DNA of 24,309 bases from JAVBSX01 sp031549145 (GTDB lineage: Bacteria > Planctomycetota > Planctomycetia > Pirellulales > Thermoguttaceae), in NCBI GenBank assembly GCA_031549145.1, contig JAVBQI010000211.1, forward strand, positions 1 to 24,309, read 5' to 3'. The position numbers and the translations under genes are program-made. Below the pieces are notes generated by a model. That model worked only from the letters and a program-made list of their open reading frames with translations, was not told where the DNA came from and made no database searches. Of the stretch, positions 14,164-21,393 are shown in pieces. Numbering within the stretch: position 1 is the stretch's first letter; each line of letters begins with the position of its first letter.

Positions 14164-15197
14164 CCGACCCATTATCGCACATGCCGTTTCTGACCTACGA
14201 CCTCGACGGTCGCCGGATTCTGTTGTTCGCACAGGCCGACGATTGTGAGCAGCGCTGTTGGAAACTCTTTTTCCAAATCAACGACGGCGAGCCGCAACGC
14301 TTGGAAACCGGCTTTCCTCACGGTCAGATCGAATGTTCGCCGTCGGGCTGGCAGGATGAATTCGGTTGGCATGTTTCCTTTGTCGCCTTGGACGAAACCG
14401 GCGTCTACCGGCTCTATCGCATGGACGGCCCGACTCTTGATTCCTTGTCGACGCCGGTTTCGCTGCGGCTTGCCCGGACGGGATTCGTCTACAAGGACCG
14501 GTTGGTCGTCGGCGAAATCCAGGACTTGGTTCATGTTCACGATACCGACGGCGATCATCGAATCGAGTTGCCGGGGACGTTCATCTATCGGGTTTCCTAT
14601 CGTGCCGACGCTCCAAACAAGCTCTTGATTTCCGGCGATTGGATCGGCGAAAGCGAAGACCCGTTCACGGTCGAATATGATTTGAGCGACGATACGCAAC
14701 GTTTCATCGAATGCGACGGTCGCGGTGCCTATAAATGCACGATTTACGGCGACGAGATTCTCTATGCCGAACGCTGCGGAGAAAAATTCGAACAACGTCG
14801 ACTTCGGCGATCCGGTCATTATCACGGCGTATGCTGTCAAATGGCCCATCGGCACGGCGACGTCGTTTCCGAAACGCAGATCAAGGTCTCGAAGAAATGC
14901 GGTTGCCGTCGGAACCGGAAAGACGAAGCGGAAGAGAACCCGGTTCGACCTTCCTGTCTCGAATGTACGGAAAAGCATCTCGGTGCGGCTCTGGTGATTC
15001 TTTCCGAAGTCCATGACGGTTACGCTTATCGATTGCGTTTGATTGGGCATCTGCACGAAGCGGAGGACGAATCGCAAGAGTGGCTGACGCTGCATAACGC
15101 GATCCGGCAGGCCCGCAAGGATTATCAGCGTGAAAACCAAACGCCGGACTGGGAAGCCTTGGCCCGGTTGATCGAGGAGACTCGCCATGCTTGTTGA
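14160..15197 (+). CDS. Propeller-like protein with C-terminal Cys-rich / HLGAA domain
   Basis: 345 residues from ATG 14160, coupled by an ATGA overlap. Residues about 10-210 alternate short strands like beta-propeller blades (FLTYDLDGRRILLFAQ; GVYRLYRMDG; LVVGEIQDLVHVHD; FTVEYDLSDD). Cys247, Cys249, Cys266 and Cys269 form a probable zinc site. The following CLECTEKHLGAALVILSEVH and GHLHEAEDESQEWLTLHNAI are a conserved helical domain I recognise in planctomycete-type phages, with a KHLxAA...GYxxR...GHLxEAEDE pattern. A structural or receptor-side tail role is inferred from the neighbours. No membrane segment. Confidence 0.65.
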   Translation: MTDPLSHMPFLTYDLDGRRILLFAQADDCEQRCWKLFFQINDGEPQRLETGFPHGQIECSPSGWQDEFGWHVSFVALDETGVYRLYRMDGPTLDSLSTPVSLRLARTGFVYKDRLVVGEIQDLVHVHDTDGDHRIELPGTFIYRVSYRADAPNKLLISGDWIGESEDPFTVEYDLSDDTQRFIECDGRGAYKCTIYGDEILYAERCGEKFEQRRLRRSGHYHGVCCQMAHRHGDVVSETQIKVSKKCGCRRNRKDEAEENPVRPSCLECTEKHLGAALVILSEVHDGYAYRLRLIGHLHEAEDESQEWLTLHNAIRQARKDYQRENQTPDWEALARLIEETRHAC

Positions 15198-15759
15198 CAA
15201 TATTCTGGTGCGTTCGCTCGGCAACGGTCAGGCTGCGATTTCATGGACAAGCGAAAGCGAAGCGATGTGGTCCTGGGTGTTCGTGAACGGCAAATGGGCC
15301 GTCGGTCCGTACATGGCCGAAACGAAAAATCGGAGCATCGCGATCCCGCTTTCGACCGAGGGGACGTTTCTCATTGAAGTCCACGACTTCGACGACGGCG
15401 AAACCGTTCCCGACTCCATCGAACAACATCCGCTCGTCAAGCCCCGGATCGGCTGGAACTGCGTCGATACGGCAGCGGCGTATCGCGTCTATCACACCAT
15501 TTTCGATACAGGAAGCATCGAATCGCTGTTGCTTCAAGTCCCGCCGATGGGAATCGAACACATGGAGATTGATTGCCCGATGAACCTTGAAGGTCGCGGC
15601 GGTCGCTGGCATTCGTTTCGTGTCGAAACGGTCGACCAATTCGGGAACGAGTCCGCAAACGAGGTCGTTCCCCATTTCGCCGTCGACTTGCCGCCGTCGC
15701 CGGAATTGATCGTTTCTCGCGATACGGAAAGCGGTCTTTTATCGTTTCGCATTTTATAA
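15187..15759 (+). CDS. Fibronectin-III-like small tail protein
   Basis: 190 residues, overlapping the preceding gene by 11 bases. The sequence is beta-rich: QAAISWTSESEAMWSWVFVN, GKWAVGPYMAE, STEGTFLIEVHDFDDGE, then RIGWNCVDTAAAYRVYH and WHSFRVETVDQFGNES with the typical fibronectin-like YRVY and GNES turns. Two such domains seem to be present (about 1-78 and 85-165). Fibronectin-like domains are common in tail tip and fibre proteins and can contact the host surface. The name is a fold guess. Confidence 0.6.
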   Translation: MLVDNILVRSLGNGQAAISWTSESEAMWSWVFVNGKWAVGPYMAETKNRSIAIPLSTEGTFLIEVHDFDDGETVPDSIEQHPLVKPRIGWNCVDTAAAYRVYHTIFDTGSIESLLLQVPPMGIEHMEIDCPMNLEGRGGRWHSFRVETVDQFGNESANEVVPHFAVDLPPSPELIVSRDTESGLLSFRIL

Positions 15760-15781
15760 CCCATTTTTGGAACCTGATGCA

Positions 15782-17308
15782 ATGATTCCTACTCCAGACT
15801 ATCTCGGCCTTTTTTACCCTTCGAAAGAACTCGCCGCCCCAAACGCCGCAGCCCCGGATCGTGTCGTCGGTCCCGGTTCGTCGATGCTTTCCATCATCAC
15901 GTCCTCGCTCACCGAAGCGACGGATTTCTGGAACGGAGCGGTCGGCTTCTTCTGCGGCCAATCGACCGCCTCGCTGCGCGGCATCCCGTTTCACGTTCGA
16001 AAATGGAACAAGGAAACGAATACGCTGCAAATCACGAGCCCGTTGCCCGTCGCGCCGGTCGCGGGCGACATGTTCAAAATCTTCGTCGGCGCGAAAACGG
16101 CTTCGTCCCAAGAGGTGCTGGCGATGAAGGTTTCCGGCAAACAGCCGGAGGTCGATCCCGTGACCGGCACGAACGTAACAGGAATCACGATCAAAAAGGC
16201 GTCGGCCATGCTCGGCGAGGGAACGCTGACCGTGTATTACACCTATTCGGGTCGCATCCTGAAAATTCGCATGGGTAGCGACGAGTACGGGCCGGACACG
16301 ATCCTGACCGGCGACGTACAAAACTTGGCGGTGTACAATAAAGACCTCGCCGGGTACATTCTCGTCGATGTCAACTTCGCGTCGCTGCGACCGAGCAGTT
16401 CTTACTCGGACACCTACACGCTCACGACGCCGAAGGGGAGCCTGATTCCCAATTTCGAAGGCTATGAGACGAACGATGGCTTCGGGCGGACACGCTATCA
16501 TCTTGTCGTCGCGAAAAACAAATCGTCCTCGACGCTCGACGCGATGAACTGTTTTTCGATCTGGACCGACAGACCGAAGGGAACGGCGTCGTACCTCTAC
16601 AACGGGACCTATAGCTTGACTTACGCATCACCGCAGACGATGTACGTCAACAACGCCAACGACTGGCCGACTCGCGGTTTTTGGGTTCGGAACAAGACTC
16701 GAAACGATTTACGTTACGTCGATTTCCGCAGCGGCAACATGTTGTACACGAAGGCCATCGACTGGGGCGTCATGACCTTCAAGACCGCCCAGGCCGAGAT
16801 CAAACCCGGTATGCGTATCGATAATTCGGCGACCAATCCATCCTACACTGCCATCGTTGATCAAGTGTTTCTCGAAAGCGGTACTTGGGCGGCGAAGACG
16901 GCCTCCGGGACGCTGCATTTGAAAAAATACACCGGCTCGTCCTTGCTTGGAGCGACGTCGAGCATTTATTCCGGCGGCAATTTGCTCTTCACGGGCAACG
17001 GCACGTCGACTCGCGGTTTTCGCGGCTGCTCGGCCCAGGCATGGTACAACAACGACGTCGTGGAGCCGACCAGCGACCTCGATATCGGCGTCAATCTTCC
17101 CGCAGGCGGCTATTTTCGCGACCCAATCAATGAGAATACCGCACCGGAAGGCGTAACCTTCGGACACCATCCCTCGCAGGACGAATGCCTGATCGTCGAA
17201 TCGCTACTCGGCGGCGGCAGCGTCGGCATCTGGATCAAACAGACCATCATTGATGGAACACAGGCCCGCGAAGGAATTGAGGGGTCACTTGGATTTGCGT
17301 GGTATTAA
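15782..17308 (+). CDS. Large beta-rich tail/fibre-like protein
   Basis: 508 residues from ATG 15782 (MIPTPDYLG); an upstream TTG in frame adds only five residues. The sequence is rich in Ser, Thr, Gly and Tyr with many short strands (FWNGAVGFFCGQSTASLRGI; ILKIRMGSDEYGPDTILTGD; GTASYLYNGTYSLTYASPQT; YSGGNLLFTGNGTSTRGFRG). No signal peptide, coiled coil or catalytic motif is seen. The composition and position suggest a baseplate or side-fibre protein. I do not recognise the family. An AT-rich inverted repeat follows the stop. Confidence 0.6.
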   Translation: MIPTPDYLGLFYPSKELAAPNAAAPDRVVGPGSSMLSIITSSLTEATDFWNGAVGFFCGQSTASLRGIPFHVRKWNKETNTLQITSPLPVAPVAGDMFKIFVGAKTASSQEVLAMKVSGKQPEVDPVTGTNVTGITIKKASAMLGEGTLTVYYTYSGRILKIRMGSDEYGPDTILTGDVQNLAVYNKDLAGYILVDVNFASLRPSSSYSDTYTLTTPKGSLIPNFEGYETNDGFGRTRYHLVVAKNKSSSTLDAMNCFSIWTDRPKGTASYLYNGTYSLTYASPQTMYVNNANDWPTRGFWVRNKTRNDLRYVDFRSGNMLYTKAIDWGVMTFKTAQAEIKPGMRIDNSATNPSYTAIVDQVFLESGTWAAKTASGTLHLKKYTGSSLLGATSSIYSGGNLLFTGNGTSTRGFRGCSAQAWYNNDVVEPTSDLDIGVNLPAGGYFRDPINENTAPEGVTFGHHPSQDECLIVESLLGGGSVGIWIKQTIIDGTQAREGIEGSLGFAWY

Positions 17309-17329
17309 TTATGCGGAATTCAGCATAAT
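17308..17329. repeat. 7-bp inverted repeat between two tail genes
   Basis: ATTATGC (17308-17314) and GCATAAT (17323-17329) flank an 8-base centre containing GAATTC, overlapping the end of the stop codon. No T-run follows, so it is not a convincing terminator. It may be a weak mRNA structure or an operator-like palindrome. Confidence 0.4.
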
Positions 17330-17354
17330 ATTGTTGTCGATACGATAGAAAATC

Positions 17355-18614
17355 ATGCCTGTATACAAATATTTCGCCTCGCTGAACAATCGTTACGACT
17401 TGAATCTGCTCCAGCGGAGCCGGGACGTTTTCCCGTTCCGTGCCATCTCGGATTTACGCTACGAACGTTGGCCGTTTCAGCACGATCTGAAACCGTTCCA
17501 GTTTTATCGCATTCTGTCCGCGTTCGACAGCGACAGCTATGCCGGATTCCTGAAAGTCAACGGCCTGTTCGACATCCGGGGAAAACAGTTCGAAAAGATT
17601 CCGCAGGGGATTGATGCGATCAGCTATCATTGCGGCGAGTCGTTCCGTTTCGATTACGATTTTCTCATTTGGCAGAAGAACGGTATTCGTCAAGCCTTCG
17701 ATGCCATCGACGCTTGGGGCGTCCAGCGGCGAACCGGGTTCCGCTGGCAACACGATTTGATCGTTGCGGTACGGAACAAGCATAATATCCGATTCGATTC
17801 GCTCCTAACGCTGAATCCGAGGGCTCGTTTTGTTTTTCGATACGATCTCCTGAAACTGTATCGGGAGCGGATATGTTCGCTTTGGAACGCCATTCCCTGC
17901 GACTTTCTGGCTCGGCAAAACATCCTGTTCGACGCCAATCGCTATCTGTTCGCGGCCCAACCGATCCACCATCAATCGCTTGTCCAACCCGGCTGGAGAA
18001 TTTTTGCTCGTAATATCGAGACGGATAATTTGACGGAACTCGGCTTCATCGACGCCAACCGAGAGGAGCGTTCGCTTCCCGATATTTTTCTGCCGGACGG
18101 CCAGTACGAAATCTCCGTGTTGACCTCGTCGCTGTTCTGGAAGGATGCCGCCGACCATCAGGTCCGAACCATCGTCGTCGGGGCCGACACGGAAATCACC
18201 CCGCTGCCGACGATCTACAATTTGCGGTCTTCCATTCAAATCGGTACGACGCTCTTTCAATGGTCGGCGACGAAAAGCGAACTCGACGATTGCGTTTTCG
18301 GCGTCTGGTACGGCTCGGAGTCCCCGGTCGACACGGATCGCCCGCCCGACGTCACGATTTGGTATTCATCGAGCATGACGGAGTATCAAACTTCTTTCGA
18401 ACAACACGCTCCGGCTTGGGTCGCCGTCGCCGCGATCAAACCGGGTAATGAAATGGAAAAAGGCAAGGTTCACGAGTTGTATCTCGATTGGAGCAATGTC
18501 CCGCCGCGAGCGCCGGACGATGTGATGGTTCTCAACTCGATGCTCCCGGCGTTCGATGCGCAAGTGGAAACTCGGCATGAAGATGACCCGTTTCTATCGC
18601 TTTGGAGCGGCTGA
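17355..18614 (+). CDS. Last tail-module protein, aromatic repeat-rich, possibly fibre or receptor-binding
   Basis: 419 residues. The first 200 residues carry a degenerate aromatic motif of type [FYW]-x-[YHS]-D-[LF]-L: NRYDLNLLQ (12-20), QHDLKPF (42-48), FDYDFLIW (99-106), WQHDLIVAV (131-139), IRFDSLLTL (145-153), FRYDLLKL (161-168) and NILFDANRYLF (189-199). Such spaced aromatic repeats suggest a repeated beta structure, perhaps a fibre shaft or carbohydrate-contact surface. The C-terminal half (WRIFARNIETDNLTELGFID; DGQYEISVLTSS; HELYLDWSNVPP) looks fibronectin-like. It is the last gene of the tail operon, a usual place for receptor-binding proteins. Family unknown to me. Confidence 0.6.
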   Translation: MPVYKYFASLNNRYDLNLLQRSRDVFPFRAISDLRYERWPFQHDLKPFQFYRILSAFDSDSYAGFLKVNGLFDIRGKQFEKIPQGIDAISYHCGESFRFDYDFLIWQKNGIRQAFDAIDAWGVQRRTGFRWQHDLIVAVRNKHNIRFDSLLTLNPRARFVFRYDLLKLYRERICSLWNAIPCDFLARQNILFDANRYLFAAQPIHHQSLVQPGWRIFARNIETDNLTELGFIDANREERSLPDIFLPDGQYEISVLTSSLFWKDAADHQVRTIVVGADTEITPLPTIYNLRSSIQIGTTLFQWSATKSELDDCVFGVWYGSESPVDTDRPPDVTIWYSSSMTEYQTSFEQHAPAWVAVAAIKPGNEMEKGKVHELYLDWSNVPPRAPDDVMVLNSMLPAFDAQVETRHEDDPFLSLWSG

Positions 18615-18777
18615 AACGCCTGGTTTTGAAGCATTTCGGCAAGTTTTCGAGAAAGTTTGCACAATCCTTCGAATCTTCTCGGAACTTGGCTTGAAATCAC
18701 CCGAACCAATGGTAATGTGTTCACGATGGGTCGCACGAACCCATGTAACGAAAACCTCCAAACGAAAGGACAACGCC

Positions 18778-19530
18778 ATGCAAGCCAACAAGATCGAAGC
18801 CGGAAAAGTTTACGAAGTCACCGTCGGGAAAAACAGCACGACCATGCGGGTCATCGAAGTCCAACGCCGCATCAACGGCCAACTCGTTTTCGACTGCGTG
18901 AACGTCAAGACGAACAAGCGGGCCACGGTATCTGACGCGAAACGCTTCATCAAGGAAATCAAAAGCGAAAAATCAAACCCCATCGGCAAGGCGGCCAAGA
19001 AGATCATCGACGCCTTGGGAATCGGCCCCGGCAGCGCGAAGGCGAAGGAAGAAGCGAAGGCCGCCCAGCCGGAAAGCGAAACGAAAACGCCCTCCAAAAA
19101 ATCGCTCAAGGAGGCCATCGAGTCGAAAGGGATCACTGTGATTCCGAAGGGGCGGCGGGCGACCTCGACGATGCGGGATTTGGATGATCCGACCTTCACC
19201 CGCAAGCACCATGTCGACGAAAACGGCGTCCTAATTCTCGAAGCGGAAGGCGATGAAGAAAATACCGAATCGAAAAAGGAACGCGGCAAAGGCGGCAAAC
19301 CGTCCGGCAAAATGTCAGCCCTCGACGCCGCGCACGAAATTCTCAAAGAACAGAACCGCGAGATGAACGTCAAGGAGATCACCGAACTCGCGATTGCGAG
19401 CGGACGCTGGAGCCCCAACGGAAAAACGCCCGTCTCGACTTTGTCGGCAGCCGTTCAGATGGATATCATCAAGAAGGGCGACGCTTCCCGCTTTGTCAAG
19501 GCCGGTCGCGGGCTCTTCGCCGCCCGGTAA
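18778..19530 (+). CDS. HARE-HTH domain protein with basic linker, possible DNA-binding regulator
   Basis: 250 residues from ATG 18778 with AAGGA at 18766-18770; the upstream extension looks non-coding. Residues about 1-60 are a small beta domain (KIEAGKVYEVTVGKNSTTMR; VFDCVNVKTNKRATVS). Residues about 65-170 are low-complexity, Lys/Glu-rich and disordered. Residues about 175-250 (MSALDAAHEILKEQNREMNV; KEITELAIASGRWSPNGKTP; VSTLSAAVQMDIIKKG; RFVKAGRGLFAA) are a HARE-HTH winged-helix domain, as found in RNA polymerase delta-like and chromatin proteins. It is monocistronic: preceded by a 163-base gap and followed by a strong terminator. It may bind DNA or nucleoid; a regulatory role is an inference. 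Confidence 0.75.
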   Translation: MQANKIEAGKVYEVTVGKNSTTMRVIEVQRRINGQLVFDCVNVKTNKRATVSDAKRFIKEIKSEKSNPIGKAAKKIIDALGIGPGSAKAKEEAKAAQPESETKTPSKKSLKEAIESKGITVIPKGRRATSTMRDLDDPTFTRKHHVDENGVLILEAEGDEENTESKKERGKGGKPSGKMSALDAAHEILKEQNREMNVKEITELAIASGRWSPNGKTPVSTLSAAVQMDIIKKGDASRFVKAGRGLFAAR

Positions 19531-19554
19531 ACGCCGGATTTTCCGACTTTTTCC

Positions 19555-19580
19555 ACCACGTCCGCAAGGGCGTGGTTTTT
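19555..19580 (+). terminator. Intrinsic terminator after the HARE-HTH gene
   Basis: CCACGTCC (19556-19563) and GGGCGTGG (19568-19575) pair around a GCAA tetraloop, with one G-U pair, and an outer A-T pair; a run of five T follows (19576-19580). It lies 25 bases after the gene's stop and is a textbook rho-independent terminator on the + strand. Confidence 0.85.
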
Positions 19581-19611
19581 CCACTTAAACAACGAAACAT
19601 GGAAGATTATC

Positions 19612-19974
19612 ATGAATATCGAACGAAGAAACTGGGTCGTGGCCGATGAGAGCACGGATCGGGAAGGCTTCTGCTGTTTGGCCGTACGAGAATCCGAATC
19701 GGCAAGGCTCATCGCCGACCTCGCGGACGAACCGTTGGATTATCCGCAGTGCGTCGAGCGCTCGTGGGAAGAAGCACATCTCCTGGCCGCCGCACCGGCG
19801 TTGCACAAGGTTTGCAAGGAGTTGATCCGATATCACGAGGCGATGGACGCTTCCGAGAAATGTTACGAATACGGCTTCACCGCCGACCTCGCGACCCGGC
19901 TGTACGACGCCGTCGCTGCGGCCGAAGGACGGGTCGAAACCAGTTACGGCGGCGTGATCGAAGGCGATGAATAG
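19612..19974 (+). CDS. Unknown small acidic protein
   Basis: 120 residues from ATG 19612 with GGAAG at 19601-19605. It is acidic and helical after a short beta start (RNWVVADESTDREGFCCLAV; SARLIADLADEPLDYPQ). The middle (SWEEAHLLAAAPALHKVCKE and LIRYHEAMDASEKCYE) has an AAAPxLxxxCKxLxxY pattern found in small phage and mobile-element proteins of unknown function. No HTH, membrane or catalytic motif. It lies between two terminators or hairpins and follows the HARE-HTH gene. Function unknown. Confidence 0.6.
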   Translation: MNIERRNWVVADESTDREGFCCLAVRESESARLIADLADEPLDYPQCVERSWEEAHLLAAAPALHKVCKELIRYHEAMDASEKCYEYGFTADLATRLYDAVAAAEGRVETSYGGVIEGDE

Positions 19975-19994
19975 GCCGCACGTCGCCGCCTGTC

Positions 19995-20038
19995 CGCCCG
20001 TTTGCCGCGATCCACTTGAAGGATCGGATAAACGGGCG
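19995..20038 (+). promoter_or_regulatory. Long two-part RNA hairpin in an intergenic region
   Basis: CGCCCGTTT (19995-20003) pairs with AAACGGGCG (20030-20038), and inside it CGATCC (20008-20013) pairs with GGATCG (20021-20026) around a 7-base loop; only a small asymmetric bulge separates the stems. There is no T-run. It lies 20 bases after the gene ending at 19974 and before that at 20222, and could be an mRNA-stability element, an attenuator or a small RNA domain. Confidence 0.55.
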
Positions 20039-20160
20039 TCCCTGCCCAAATCAGCCGTTCTTGGCCGTTTTCGCGGACTTCGAGAATTTATCGTAATTCC
20101 GCGAAACTTTCTCCCCTCATACCTTGATGTTCTCGGCGACTTGAGCAAGGATCGTCCACA

Positions 20161-20183
20161 CGCGACGGGGACGTCCCGACGCG
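20161..20183 (+). promoter_or_regulatory. Short hairpin upstream of the gene at 20222
   Basis: CGCG and CGGGG pair with TCCCG and CGCG across one A-A mismatch, with a 3-base loop. It ends 27 bases before the GGAG of the next gene. It may modulate translation or attenuation, but this is uncertain. Confidence 0.35.
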
Positions 20184-20221
20184 AAACCTTCCGAAACCCC
20201 TGAAAATACAGGAGCAAAACA

Positions 20222-20560
20222 ATGTCGTACAAGGAATTTTCCACGAACCAAATGATCGAGTATGTAACGGAAAACATCGATGTCATTCAGCGGCACGAAA
20301 TCGGCCTGCTGGAATTCGTCGAGCAATGCGGTCCCGAACTCGGCGAAGAAAACAAAAACGCGTTGCGCCGACGAGTGGAGCGTCCGCGACAATTTTTGCG
20401 GGAGAATGTCGAACTTTTGAAATTCATCCGCGAAAAACAGGCTCACGGCGAGTTGCGGTTCTTCGATCCGGCACCGCTCCACCTCGCGGTCTTGCGTTTG
20501 AACGCCGCGATCGGCCAAGCGGAAGCCGCCTGCGGCGATGTCGTCGCCTTGCCTTATTGA
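20222..20560 (+). CDS. Unknown helical 112-residue protein
   Basis: 112 residues from ATG 20222 with GGAG at 20211-20214, spacing 7, which supports the start. The sequence is mostly helical (FSTNQMIEYVTENIDVIQRH; EIGLLEFVEQCGPEL; ALRRRVERPRQFLRENVELL) and ends with PLHLAVLRLNAAIGQAEAAC. It has two helical hairpins and no known motif. It is preceded by structured RNA and followed by a strong terminator, so it forms its own transcription unit or the end of one. Function unknown. Confidence 0.55.
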   Translation: MSYKEFSTNQMIEYVTENIDVIQRHEIGLLEFVEQCGPELGEENKNALRRRVERPRQFLRENVELLKFIREKQAHGELRFFDPAPLHLAVLRLNAAIGQAEAACGDVVALPY

Positions 20561-20593
20561 TCGCCGCTCATCGCCCCCTTGGGCTTCTACGCC

Positions 20594-20630
20594 AAGCGCT
20601 CCGCGAAACCGGCGGGGCGTTTTCTTTTTT
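20594..20630 (+). terminator. Intrinsic terminator
   Basis: CGCTCCGC (20597-20604) pairs with GCGGGGCG (20612-20619) around a 7-base loop, with further A/G-T pairs outside, followed by TTTTCTTTTTT (20620-20630). It separates the preceding small gene from the control region. An additional perfect GGCGC/GCGCC stem with a 4-base loop lies at 20634-20647. Confidence 0.85.
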
Positions 20631-20785
20631 CGTGGCGCAGCAGCGCCGCCCTTCCGACGCAAGTTTTACCGTGACGGAAGACGGCGGGAAATGCGACGGG
20701 AACGCCTTGTCAACATCGCGCTGTACTCTGCGTTCCCGTCCGTTCCGTCTGAACGCTTCGCCCCGGCATGGATGTTTGAAGCTAA

Positions 20786-20800
20786 CTGATTGTCAAACAG
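20786..20800. promoter_or_regulatory. Operator-like palindrome
   Basis: CTGATTG (20786-20792), central T, CAAACAG (20794-20800): six of seven positions are symmetric. The minus strand across it contains a perfect TTGACA. The size and symmetry suit a site for a small dimeric HTH protein such as the one encoded at 21027. Confidence 0.4.
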
Positions 20801-20898
20801 CGCGCGGCATATTCGGCGATGGCATATGACGCCGTTTTGCCGCTTTCGAGCATTATACTTCCGCATCGCTTTTTTCGACAGAGTGCCGATGCTTCTTG

Positions 20899-20915
20899 CG
20901 TGAAATTTTTTCACG
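20899..20915. promoter_or_regulatory. Perfect 7-bp inverted repeat, terminator- or operator-like
   Basis: CGTGAAA (20899-20905), 3-base centre TTT, TTTCACG (20909-20915), followed by AATTTTTTCG. The following T-run resembles a terminator, but the stem is short. It lies 112 bases before the HTH gene. Confidence 0.45.
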
Positions 20916-21026
20916 AATTTTTTCGACGAGTTCCGTTTCTTCCGCGCAGGACGCCCACGCTTCGCGCCTGTCGCGTTCGTTTTCACCTTTTGACAAATGG
21001 GCCGACGCACGGTCTGACGCAATCCT

Positions 21027-21287
21027 ATGGCGAAAGAATTTCGAATTGAAAAACGTCTTCTCCTCTCTTGTCGCGAAGCCGCCTATGCCTGCGGTGTCGA
21101 TCCCAAAACCTGGCGGATGTGGGACGGGCTTGGCATCATCCCGCCGCCGGTCCGACTTCACAAATCGGTTTTCTGGCGAAAGCTCGAACTCGTTCAGTGG
21201 ATAGAAGAGGACTGCCCTCGCCGCAAGGATTGGGTTTGGCGACCGAACCGGAAATATGCCGAACTTTACGGCGTTTTTCCGCGCTGA
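21027..21287 (+). CDS. Small HTH protein, MerR/AlpA-type excisionase-like
   Basis: 86 residues. The sequence LLLSCREAAYACGVDPKTWR MWDGLG and VFWRKLELVQWIEEDC form a winged helix-turn-helix of the excisionase (helix_turn_helix_17) type: a helix-turn-helix at about 12-30, followed by the wing and a basic tail. It lies 106 bases before the tyrosine integrase on the same strand, the usual arrangement of a recombination directionality factor or of a transcription regulator in planctomycete integrative elements. It likely binds near att or the adjacent control region and promotes excision. No strong ribosome binding site is seen at ATG 21027. Confidence 0.75.
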   Translation: MAKEFRIEKRLLLSCREAAYACGVDPKTWRMWDGLGIIPPPVRLHKSVFWRKLELVQWIEEDCPRRKDWVWRPNRKYAELYGVFPR

Positions 21288-21393
21288 CGCCTTGCCTTTC
21301 TCGCGGTTTTGAGGCTCTCTATGAGTCACGAAGCCGTAGGCGAGCGTTCGCCGCGACCATTTTTGAAACATCATTTATCGGAGAAGAAAAGCA

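Larger units (their letters stand above)
20561..21026. promoter_or_regulatory. 466-base non-coding control-like region before the HTH/integrase genes
   Basis: No convincing gene is seen. It contains the terminator at 20594-20630, a palindrome CTGATTG-T-CAAACAG (20786-20800) with one mismatched pair, an A/T-rich inverted repeat CGTGAAA-TTT-TTTCACG (20899-20915) followed by a T-run, a perfect TATAAT on the minus strand near 20852-20857 and TTGACA-like hexamers on both strands without well spaced partners. It plausibly holds promoter and operator sites for the excisionase/integrase genes and possibly an attachment site, but none is proved. Confidence 0.45.

Noticed and set aside
18615..18777. 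Promoter in the gap before the HARE-HTH gene (TTGGCT at 18686 and GGTAAT at 18711)
   Set aside because: The two hexamers are 19 bases apart and match poorly; the gap likely holds a promoter but I cannot place it.
19967..20203. 78-codon frame overlapping the end of the gene at 19612 by ATGA
   Set aside because: It spans the two-part hairpin, has no recognisable protein pattern, and the hairpins explain the sequence better.
20666..21022. Basic 118-residue minus-strand frame with an AT-hook-like GRPARKK
   Set aside because: It runs through palindromes and the control region, has no ribosome binding site and a better reading as non-coding; left as doubtful.
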